Positions 21,801 through 31,147 of a DNA stretch of 64,000 nucleotides are shown piece by piece (position 1 is the first letter of the stretch; every line of letters starts with the position of its first letter). The stretch covers positions 20,522,001 to 20,586,000 of the forward strand of contig JBITNC010000002.1 in the NCBI GenBank assembly GCA_050084985.1, read 5' to 3'. The notes beneath the pieces were generated by a model. The model worked only from the letters and a program-made list of their open reading frames with translations. It made no database searches and was not told the DNA's origin. The DNA is from Nageia nagi (taxonomy: Eukaryota; Pinophyta). Made by a program: the position numbers and the translations under genes.

Positions 21801-22600
21801 AATCTCTAGTCGAGCAAGTCAGAGATAGAATGGTGACTTTATCACACTTGCATTTGTTAAAAGAATAGACACTACAGGCCATCAAATAATTCAACACACA
21901 TACCACTCCACTGGTTGGCTTTAGATATACCAAGGTCAGTTATTGAAAAAATGTAGAGCTGGTTGAGAGTTTTGACTAAGAAAGATATATCTACCATTAC
22001 TCCCAGACCAAGACAATCATATTTGAGAAGGATATAGGATATATGTGAACTCCAAAATTTGGTTTTCAATATAGACATTAGTAAACACTAGCTCATAACA
22101 GAATTGAGCTTTATTAACAAATTCTTTAATTCTTTGATTGAAATGAAAGCTCCCAAATTATGGGAGGAAAAAATGTACAAGGTAGTGTTTCTAGATGGGT
22201 AGCTAATACCATTCAATTCCTTGAACAATCTCTTTCTAAGAAGAAAATCTTAGACTTACAACAAATAAATGATCTCATTCAAAAAGCAATTACAAGGTTC
22301 CTACACGTTGGAAGGCTAGAGAATGTTCTAAAAGGTTTCAGAGTAGATACTGTAAAGATTCAAGCATCCCTTATTTTGTCACAAGTTGACTATCAATAAA
22401 TTAAGGATTTAAATAAGAAGATGCACCCCTTCCTCCCAGCAGAGCTGATTCCACCATCTAAGACTCCTATGAAATCTACATCTGAATAGGAAACTGGTAG
22501 CAACAAATAGTGGGTCCTATTCTCTAGCAGGTGGAGACCCCTAGAGCTTCCAGAAGATTGTATTCTTTTAGAATTGCACTCTGAGTTGGGATAACACACT
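18841..22600 (+). pseudogene. Additional ORF between integrase and 3' LTR of the gypsy element
   Basis: A series of + strand fragments in shifting frames (18853-19077, 19356-19586, 19577-19906, 20067-20462, 20917-21174, 22160-22399) lie in order and read like one large decayed protein. There is a tryptophan/tyrosine-rich middle, a block IMMYGYFEKYFFLSNYVTPQLY, an acidic Asp run near 20990-21005, and a Lys/Gln-rich coiled-coil-like tail. Many Tat-like elements carry such an ORF of unknown role. The tail is the part duplicated at 1-1440. A similar protein appears on the - strand at 57640-54952. Confidence 0.5.
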
Positions 22601-24417
22601 ATCATTCTTTTATTATTTTCAAAAAATTCTTTCTATTCCAACTTCCTTCCCTTTCACATATAATTTGAGTCTTTTGTTAGTCTTAAGTTTGAAAAATTTT
22701 GAGTGTTGTCAACATTCGGCTATTGTATATATAAGTCTTAGTATTTTGTATTTTTCTTTATAAATTTTTAGTCAAAATCTAACGGGTGTTGCAATAACTC
22801 CTAAGAATAAACCTTAAGTCATGTTAGCATTAAAAAGGGTCAGGAACTGTATGCATAGAAGAGTCATGTCTGGAGGCAAATGTATCACATGTGGGTGGTA
22901 TTGTATGGGAAGTGAAAAGTCTAAATACAATATTTAGGAGTTGTTAATATAGTTTTCAGGAGTTGTTGTAAATACAGTCTTCGAGAGTTGTTGTAAAAGT
23001 GGGCCCAAGTTATGTCCAAATAATCAATGAGAGATGACCAAAAGTAAATAGAGCCCATCGATTTTCAATAGCGATATTATCATTTTTGGCTAAAATCAAC
23101 AGGTCCTAAAATAAGTAATGGCAGATGATAATTCATGAAGATACCAAATAGAGCTTGTTGATTTTCAACAGTGACATCATCATTTTTGGCTAAAATCAAC
23201 GGGTCCCGAAATAAGTAATGGCAAGTGAAGATTCATGAAGATACCAAATAAAGCCCGTCGATTTTGAGCGATGACATCAAAAAATTTGGCCAAAATCAAC
23301 GAGTACTAAGGAGAGCTAGATCATCAAGAGAGCCCAAAGAAAAGAAATAGAACCTACCAAACTAAGGTGAGAGTAATGGGAAAGAAGTAACACTCGGGTC
23401 CACTTGATTTTAAGTGTTATACCCTCGAGGCCCTGTTAATGTGTCAACTTCAACTCAATTCCACATAATAGTGGTAGTTTCTTCTCAAACTAACTTGATA
23501 TATTATTCACCACCTCCATTAATCTATTCAATCAGAACTACAATATGGATCATCAATGGTTGTAGAGAAGTAGATGAAGGTCGATAGAGCATAGTACCAA
23601 ATCGTACCTATCAAATTACAGATGAGTACTTCTTCAATCAGCTACAGTACCATTTTCAATCAACTACAGGACAAAAAAATGAGCAGTCAATGACATGTCA
23701 GGAAGATTATAGCTCAATGGATACAATTGTTTAGAAATTGCAAATTTCTAGATAGTAATATTGTTGGTACTTATTCACTATGTAATCTAACATAGTTGTA
23801 ATATTTATTATAAATAGTTTTCTTCACCAGCTTCAACTAAGATGAGTAATTATGTATATTGATGATAGACAATAACCTAGCAGGGCATGTAAATGTATAA
23901 ATGGTGGAATGTTAGAAATCAATAAGATCAAATATTCTAGTAAATTTGCCTAGGTATGTAAGGTGCTTTCATACATGATAATGCAAATAGATAATGCTTT
24001 GCCCTTTTGAAATAAGTGATTATTTATTGCTTCTATGAATATTATGTATGAAATGTTGTCTTAAGTTGTGGCTATGTATTGTGATTGCAAAACCCCAAAG
24101 GTAAGATAGCTTGCTATTCTTAATCTTGGTTATGGATTACTGCCTATGCTGCAATGCTCGGGCTATGTAGTTCTTGTTTAAGTTTTCATTTAATATGTTC
24201 ATCTCTTTCTAGTAACTCTCTACTTTTTATCTCTTTCCTATTATTTTAAACCTTTACAATAGATAAGAACATACCTATAACCTGGAGATTGAGTAGAAAA
24301 CTAACATGAATGCATTCTCACCACCTTCTACTCTTTCAAGGAACCTACTGTTGTAGGCAATAAAGAACTCAACCAAACCAAACCCTTTGAGGTTACATTA
24401 TACCTATCAATAGTAGA
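22600..24417 (+). repeat. Gypsy LTR 2, truncated at its 3' end
   Basis: It is colinear with LTR 1 from about 2280 to 3720. Shared parts include the STOP-rich repeat area, the block near 23445, the TATAAAT box (23896-23902) and the single 3' unit 23991-24417. The match ends at about 24416-24417, where - strand copia sequence starts. The last 135 bp or so of the LTR (equivalent of 3720-3856) are missing. Confidence 0.65.
23040..23320 (+). repeat. Tandem units of about 110 bp inside gypsy LTR 2
   Basis: Three diverged units each contain a GAGCCCATCGATTTT-like start, a TGACATCATCATTTTTGGC block, AAAATCAACGGGTCC and, in two units, a CATGAAGATACCAAATA end. They are the counterpart of the array at 1880-2215, with a longer unit. 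Confidence 0.65.
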
Positions 24418-25105
24418 TAGTAGTGCTCATAGCTTCACCCCATAAGAAACTAGAAAGATTACCCAACATGCATCTAGCCATCTCTATAATTATCCTATTT
24501 TTCCTTTCGGTAACATCATTTTGCTAAGGAGTGTAACGAATCGTAAACTACCTCTTGATTCAAATAAATATTAAACTCATTGCTATTATATTCTCTCCCA
24601 TTATCTATTCTCAACATCTTAATTTTAAGATTAGTTTGATTTTCAACTAAGGCCTTAAATTTTTTAAAACTCTCAAAGGTTTGATCCTTGTGCTCAAGTA
24701 GATAGCCAAAAGTCATTCTACTGAAGTCATCAATGAAGGTCAAGACATAAGATGCTCTCCAAGGGACTTAGTCTGCAATGGACCCATCAAATTTGAATTC
24801 ATAATCTGAAGAGGTCGAGATGCCCTTGTTGCCTTATCTTTTTCAAACTTTTGTCTATTCATCTTGCCGAGGATGCACTTCTCTCACAAACCAATTGAAG
24901 ATGAAATTGAAGGCAAACCTTCCACAAGTTCTTGATCTTTCATGAATTGAATACTTTTGTGATTAAGATGCCCTAAGTATTGGTGCTAAAGATTGCCTCT
25001 AGAACACACATTTGTAGCAAGACACATCTTTGTTGGAACTTTATCCACAATGTAAAGATCATATTTCAGTGATCTTTTAATCGTGGTAAGTCCCTTCTTA
25101 ATGAA
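24418..25105 (-). pseudogene. Copia protease end and integrase part (first element)
   Basis: The - strand reads an LGHLNHK-type zinc-binding region near 24960, then a core fragment with FIDDFSRMTFGYLLEHKDQTFE (24743 downward) and IKMLRIDNGREYNS. Both core Asp residues are visible. The third catalytic residue lies beyond the truncation at 24418. Several stops interrupt the region between 24740 and 25100. Confidence 0.7.
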
Positions 25106-26380
25106 CTAGGAGTGTGAGTTGAACTCAAATGAGTACCCTTTTCTTACAACGTGAATCACAGAGAGGAGGTTCATCCTAAGCTTAGAAACATAGAGCATAT
25201 TTTCAAGAACTTTTCGATGAATCAACACACTCCTAATTCTTTGGACTTCAAAGATAGAATTATCACCTATCACAACTATATCTTTTCTATAGTTATGAAA
25301 ATTTTTAAACTTATCTTTTTCAAAGCATAAGTCATTAGTGCAATCAGAGTTAATAATCCAATCAATAGAAAAAGAGAGAATCATGGAGTAAATCCCAGCA
25401 ACAAGTCCAACTTTTATATTTTTCTTCCCTTTGAAATTCGTTACATTTCCATTGCCCTTGTTCTTTACTTCTCTTTTAGTTTTGTAACAAGCCAATTCTT
25501 TGTGACCATGGATGCCACAAAAGTTACAATTTCCATCGAACTTTGCCTTGGTATTTGGTTTACTTGCCTTGCCTTTTCCATCTCTTTGCTTGAAGTAGTT
25601 GTTGTTGTTGTTGTTGTCGTTGTTGTTGTTGCCCCTTTTCTCAAACCTTTTGGAGGAAGAAGGATAATATTTTTTATGATGATTGAACTTCTTCTTGAAA
25701 GGAGTTTTGGTTGCTCCCAAAGCAACATTAATATCCTTTGGAGAAGAGATCAATACCTTTTTGTTAAGAGTTTTCTCATGCATTAGGAGCCTAGAAAGGT
25801 TCTCGAGGGAGAAGACTGCTTCTTCATCATCAAGCCTAGTCTCAATTACAGTCACAAAGTTACTAAACTTTGAGGAAAGGCTTTGGAGAATGATGAAGAC
25901 CATGAACTCATTATTGATCCAATTGCATCCACAAGCAACAAGTTGGGTTCTAAGGTCAATGATTTTGTTCAAGTAGATGGCAACATTTTCGTCTTCCCCT
26001 TGATGAGATTAAAGCAACTTTTGGAGAATAGTGAACCTTCTTGAAAACTTTGATCCAAAGTAAATTTTCTTTAGCTTATCCCAAGCTTTCTTTGCTGAGG
26101 TTGATGACGAAATCATAAGAAGCATATCATTTGACATTGCACAGAAAATCATGGAGGTTGCCAATTCATTCTTTATGTTGTATGCCTCAAGTGCCTTCTC
26201 ATTTATAGGAGCAACTAGGTTCTCATTAACTATTTATCAAAGCTTCCTTGCTTGTAATTTAGCTCTCAGCCGAGGTTCCCAAATACCAAAGTTGGAACCA
26301 TAGAGAATGTGCTTAGGTAAGAAAGTGTCTCCTATTTGCTTCAAAGGTTTTACCTCATAAGGATGAAGAAAGATGAAGCC
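25106..26380 (-). pseudogene. Copia gag, zinc knuckle and start of protease (first element)
   Basis: The gag part has LPKHILYGSNFGIWEPRLRA, an ELATSMIFCAMSNDML segment and KAWDKLKKIYFGS, then a 288-codon open frame (25972-25106). It includes NKIIDLRTQLVACG, a run of Asn codons (25632-25597), CNFCGIHGHKELAC as CX2CX4HX4C, and a protease segment INSDCTNDLCF, where the usual DSGCT has changed. The N-terminal part contains stops. Gag packages element RNA; this copy is less decayed than the second copia copy in the same region. Confidence 0.75.
25597..25632 (+). repeat. GTT trinucleotide microsatellite inside copia gag
   Basis: About twelve GTT units, one interrupted by GTC, encode on the - strand an Asn run in gag. 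The copy at 47930-47970 has a shorter, broken version, so the tract expanded in this lineage of the element. Confidence 0.8.
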
Positions 26381-26424
26381 TCCAAGATGAGTAGTCTCCA
26401 AGGATGTGAAGAGGAGCCTCCAAG

Positions 26425-26438
26425 TGGCTCTGATACCA
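26425..26438 (-). other. Primer-binding site of the first copia element
   Basis: On the - strand TGGTATCAGAGCCA starts three bases after the LTR end. It matches the 3' end of initiator tRNA-Met. Confidence 0.85.
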
Positions 26439-26441
26439 ATT

Positions 26442-26911
26442 TGAAGGAACTAATTCATACACTTAATTCTTAAATGCCCAAGATTATATGAAATCTCTTT
26501 CATCCAACAATATTCTAAAGCATAAACAATCTCACAAAGTGACTCAAGATATAAAGTGGTTCTTCGAACTAGGAGTACATCCATTAACTAGATCTTACTT
26601 CATTCAAAAAGATAACTCTCTTACTATTATAGAGCATAACTTTGCTTCTCAAATTGGTGAGTAATCTCAAAGAGAGGGCCTTCTATTTATAGGTCAAAAT
26701 CCCCCTTTGGATCACCCTTTTAACCATTGTACAAAGGCATGACATGCAACACCCTTTTACCTAATGGGCATGCTCATGAGATGGAGTGTAGGACAAGATA
26801 CATTATCATATTCACTTAAATATTTAAAGTATCTAGTGATACCATTAAGTATTAGTGAATTTACAAAAAGTAATATTACAAAACCTTTACAATAATGCAT
26901 TATACATTACA
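26442..26911 (-). repeat. Copia 5' LTR (first element)
   Basis: The 470-bp LTR begins TGTAATGTATAATGC at 26911 and ends with TTCA at 26442, giving the TG...CA ends. A TATAAATAG box lies at 26691-26683 on the - strand. It resembles the 498-bp LTRs at 43511-44008 and 51945-52442. No matching 3' LTR is present. Confidence 0.8.
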
Positions 26912-27700
26912 AGGGGGAGACAAGGGGCTACATGAAAGGTCTAGCATAGGGAGACAAGTGGGAGGCTAACAAGGATGTAGTCCACAATACTAGACCCACC
27001 TGCATGAGAAAAATATGTGTGATGACAAAAGTGAAGGAATCGAGCAATACCATTCAGAATGACAAGGTCATGAGTCTCTCCAAGCTCAAGAAGAGATCTT
27101 CCATAGGATGACGTAGGCATAGTATCATCAGATGCTTGCTGGAGCTCATCATCCCACTCTAAAGCCTTAAAGTGGAGAGGATTTGCTTGCTCATCAAATA
27201 CTATGTCTAAGGAGTCTCTGTCCTGCCATTGAAATCCCCTGCCAAGATGATATCCCCCTACACTGCATATCTAGAGATCTTAGGGAAGAGGTCCAAGAAT
27301 GGAGACTCACCATCTCCATGGATGGCATAACATGAGGTCATTGGAGGGAAATAAAAACTTGCTATGTAGAGTCTCTTGAGAGGTTGCAATCTCGCGATGG
27401 ATAACCAAATATATCGTGCATGCGTGTCAATCCCCTCCACTCGCATCCTACGATGCAAAAGATCAATGATCAAGAAGGCTACCCCTCCTGAGCCACCCTC
27501 ATAGCTAACCGATTATGTAGATGTCCTAAATGTAGAGATCCAAGAATAACCAATGAAGGGAGGAAGACCCTTAACAACGCTCTCATGTGTCTTTGTAAAA
27601 AGAATCATGTATGTATTATGAATGATGTCACAGATTGATCCAGGTGAAGACCAAATCATGTCGTTAGAGTTCCACACTGTAAATGTGAGCATTGTAAGGG
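26912..27700 (-). pseudogene. LINE endonuclease (EEP) fragment
   Basis: The - strand reads a GGSGGVAFLI block, a 71-codon frame with YIWLSIARLQPLKRLYIASFYFPP and SPFLDLFPKISRY, then a stop, GDIILAGDFNGRT, and finally a FCHHTYF...GGSSIVDYIL block at about 27030-26960. This is the exonuclease-endonuclease-phosphatase fold of L1-type LINEs; the GDFN catalytic motif is intact. The domain ends at 26912, exactly at the copia LTR, so the downstream RT is missing from this window. Stops and shifts make it inactive. Confidence 0.65.
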
Positions 27701-27713
27701 TATCATGTTAGCA

Positions 27714-28906
27714 TCATTGTGGGCGTTTGGGGTGAACCCAGTCTGGAGGGAGGGTGTCACAGAATATGATTGCCCTGCAATCTTGATTAACAACCCATTT
27801 GTTATCTTTCGTGGCCTCTGCTACCAATGCTCTAGCTTTCCAAAGCTCATCAACTTGGATGCAAGTGAGGTTAGCATCCAAGTAGATCTTGGTAGAGAGA
27901 ATAATTTCTTTTTTGCTCTTAGGACTTGAAGACAATCTACTGCTAAATCAAAGCAGATGATAAGAGATTCGTCCTGGGCGAACCAAGCTTTCTGCACTGT
28001 GATATTTTGCAACTCTAGTGTATCATGAAAAAAATCAAGACTGGCTTTTTGAGGGTCTTGGGATTTTGGTAGTCCTATAACTTGCAAATTGAAGGCTTTC
28101 AACTGACACAACCATTTTTCAAATTTTGCATTCACGAGTTCTACAAGTGGAGAAGTTTTCTTTCCTTTAGCTACTTGAACCCAAGAGGTTTGATCATCCA
28201 CTTGTTTTTGCATTGATTGTTGTTGGGTTGTAGTGGCCTCTATAAATTGTTCCTACTGTGAAATGATTGCAGATTGCTTGATTTTGATATCAGAGATAGA
28301 TTCATGAAGCTTCTGTATTTGTTGGATTTTATCGACAAGAGGGGTCTAGACTGTCTGCATGTTTTTTAGTCTATTTTCCTATTCTTGTCCCTAGGCTCAT
28401 AGAGTAGTAATAAGAACCTTGTGTTCAAAGTTTGTTGCCATGAGGGAGGACATCAAGTCTATTAAATTATGAAGACAATTAAAGAGGCAACGATTGAATA
28501 TTTATCTTGTTGCATTATCATTATTGGTAGCCATTTGTGCCTCTGCATAGTCTCCAATACTTGGCAGATGTGGGGAATACAATAAATAGTCGTTCATATA
28601 TAGGTTCTACCTTAAACATAGGCCTTTGCTGGGCTTCACTAACAAGTGTATCCCAAGCATCCACATTATAGTGATCAACAAGAATTCTCTCTTGCAGTCT
28701 TCTCCTTCTTAGTAGGGGGTAGGCCAAAATGAGCAAAAATCTTTGTGAGTTGCCATGGTACCATACAAAGCAAACAAAGTAAGCATGCGAAGTGTTTGAC
28801 AAAATGATTCTACCTCAAGGATGCAGGCTTGAAAGATTCTGATCAAGATTTTCAATAACCATGGATAGAAAAAACGAAGAAACATCTTCACATTCACAGC
28901 TTGCAA
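27714..28906 (-). pseudogene. LINE ORF1-like protein (broken)
   Basis: Frames 28906-28709, 28802-28521, 28213-27821 and 27935-27714 fall in order on the - strand. The middle contains a Gln-rich, coiled-coil-like part (about 28340-28200), then WVQVAKGKKTSP, KWLCQLKAFNLQVIGLPKS, and a region with LRAKKKLFSL and WKARALVAEATKDNKWVV. Coiled coil plus RRM-like domain is the usual layout of ORF1 RNA-binding proteins in plant L1-type elements. It lies directly upstream of the endonuclease. The frameshift is near 27900. Confidence 0.5.
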
Positions 28907-31147
28907 ATTTTAGTTACTATAATCCTCTCGCTCAAGCAAGAAAATCAAAATTTGAATGTATGTACATCTACTATGTGGGAGAGTAATGTAACTTTATGGG
29001 AAATTGCCCTCCTAGCCAGCACAAGTGAGGCCAACCCCCTGTTCATTTATTAATCGCAACACACCCATCACAGTAAACTATTAATTGCATTGCATGTACC
29101 CAGCTGTAACGAATGAGATTGTATGACGTGAAAAGTCTTTCTTAGCATCCAAAGCCTCCCAAACAAACAACTGTATGTTGCCCTGCCTCTCCCCGCATTC
29201 TCTCTATATACAGGAAACGATACCTAACCCTCGCATGCAACCAACTAAAAATATCAGGAGCCAACCCAACCCCTGCATGGCTTCTTTGTAAAACGAGGGA
29301 GATGGAGCTTTTGATTTCTCAATGGAGTAACGATTCTCCCTAAATGAGATCTATGCTATGTTTTCAACAGTAACCCTTGAGATTCCCTGAAAGCATTTAA
29401 TGTTTCATGGTTTGGCAACATGCAATTTTGTGACAACATTGGTAATTGACCTCATATTCCAATAACTCCAATCTCAATTGCCTCCATTACGAGCATCATA
29501 CTGCCATAAATATGTTGCAAGCGATTTCTAGAAGATCATTTAAAGCTCACATATCTAACTTTGCTTTCAGATATGATTTTGTACTTAGAGATATGGTAGT
29601 CCACATTCTTCTCACATAATGTATAGGGACTTACTCCCATTGTATTATAAGAAGAGGATCTGCATTCATTCAGCATAGGCAGTAGAGAAGAAATTGCTCT
29701 GCAACTCGTGTTCCTCTTCATATTTAGTGGGTGTCTAGTGATTTCGAAATATCTATGATGTATTGTGACATTTTAGGCTAAAAGGTACTTTTCATATTTT
29801 TGTTTTGAGTTCTCATTTAAGAAATAGTTGCGTTTTAAGCTAAAAAGTTGTAGTGAATCAATCATCGTGAACAGACTTAAACTTTCCATCACCCACTTAT
29901 CTAAGCATTTTTTGAGATCATTAGTGAGTTAATAACTCTCAATGCAAATTTGCCACTTAATTAGATCCATTTTTCCTAAACTTTAAATTTTGAAAAGTAC
30001 GTTTTCTACCATTTCTTTCCACTCTCATACAAGTTGTCTAATGGTGTGGGAATATGAATGACTTTTGAATCTTTTAAGCAACCTCATCTCAAGGATCATA
30101 CAAGTTGATTGTTGATGGGGATATAAATGCCTCCTGAATCTTTTTAGCAACCTCATCTCAGGCCAATGCTTCCACCAAATTCTGCTTGGTAACTTTCGAT
30201 ACAAGGACAACATCCAACTTTCAACCATTTAAAACCCACTTGGTTTGATGTTTATCCTCCCCTTTAGAAGTAGATAAATTTGAATTAAACGTAATGAACT
30301 TTAATGCTTATTTGAATTAAACCTAATGAACTTTAATGCTTATTTGAAAGATGATTTGCAAAGGTTGTAAAACTATAAAATCCAACAAAGATGATGTATC
30401 AGCTATTGGTTCCAAAAAAACCACCTTCAAATTTAACAAAAACAAACACATTAATCAATCATAATAATCATTAATTTATTATCAAATCTATTAGATATAA
30501 TCATTATTTACAATATAATACCCATCCAAAATTAAGACTAATTGATGAATTACAATATTAACGTATATTTGTGCTTCGTATTTATTGCTCTCTCAAACAT
30601 GTAGTGATGTACTGGTCCAAAATTTTAAATTATTCATGTAACATCAAAATAGATAAATAAATATTATTGTCAAATAGAATGTAATACTAACTGAATATTC
30701 AACTAACTTCTCTTTAAGATGAAGAAAAGCTTCTCAATCCAGTGGCAAAACAATGACACAAAAGGCAACTGCCAGTAGTTATTAAGAAATCTGAACCAAT
30801 GTTTTTGATTTGAAATAACGACGAAGTTTCAACCTACAATTAATGCAAATATACGTTTCAATAAAAGAACTCCGGATATTTTGGGCAAGACGTACTTCAA
30901 ACATGAAAGGGGCATGGTAGCGCTTCGAAAACCCATCTGTAAAACTTATGCCCCCAAAAAGATCATGATATGCATTACATAATGGTACAATAAATGGACA
31001 GCCCCATTTACTAATCCCTTGAATGATGGACCTGCAAGTTAACCAATCTGTATCCACAAATAAATTAGATGAATTGTTGTTTCTCAACCCTGGCATGGAT
31101 TGAGAACATTACAAGAAAATAGATTTTCGATTAAAGGCTACATTTGG
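28907..31147. other. Intergenic sequence 3' of the kinase gene
   Basis: No convincing gene is present. At 29205-29225 there is CTCTCTATATACAGG, a good TATA context, followed only by very short ORFs (ATG at 29276 and 29302), so it may be a relic promoter. Small tandem duplications are listed separately. The part from about 31147 down to 30780 should hold the 3' UTR of the kinase gene; a polyadenylation site could not be fixed. Confidence 0.4.
30025..30166. repeat. 71-bp tandem duplication
   Basis: Unit 1 is 30025-30095 and unit 2 is 30096-30166. Both start TCATACAAGTTG and contain AGCAACCTCATCTCA. A second, shorter duplication (about 33 bp, ATGAACTTTAATGCTTATTT) lies at 30285-30345. Confidence 0.7.

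Larger units (their letters stand above)
1440..24417 (+). mobile_element. Decayed Ty3/gypsy (Tat-like) element carrying a nested virus insertion
   Basis: The order on the + strand is LTR, PBS, gag, protease, RNase H-like domain, RT N-terminal leader, [viral insertion 7326-15702], RT, canonical RNase H, integrase, additional ORF, truncated LTR. Gag, protease, RT (YLDD), RNase H and integrase (HHCC and core) are each recognisable but broken by stops and frameshifts. Removing the insertion would leave an element of roughly 14.6 kb. The right LTR is cut at about 24417 by copia sequence. It is an old, non-autonomous copy. Confidence 0.75.
24418..26911 (-). mobile_element. Ty1/copia element truncated at its 3' side
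   Basis: Reading down from 26911 there is a 5' LTR (26911-26442), a tRNA-Met-type PBS (26438-26425), gag with zinc knuckle, protease and part of integrase. The sequence ends at about 24418 against gypsy LTR 2. RT, RNase H and the 3' LTR are absent. It belongs to the same family as the full-length element at 43511-52442: the last copia bases match that copy near 46752. The integrase truncation point is therefore internal. Confidence 0.8.

Noticed and set aside
25502-25976. Two + strand ORFs, one with a long Val run
   Set aside because: They are antisense shadows of copia gag; the Val run is the reverse reading of the Asn-coding GTT tract.
29205-29320. A possible small + strand gene after a TATA-like box
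   Set aside because: The ATGs at 29276 and 29302 open only 5 and 14 codons; no exon continues.
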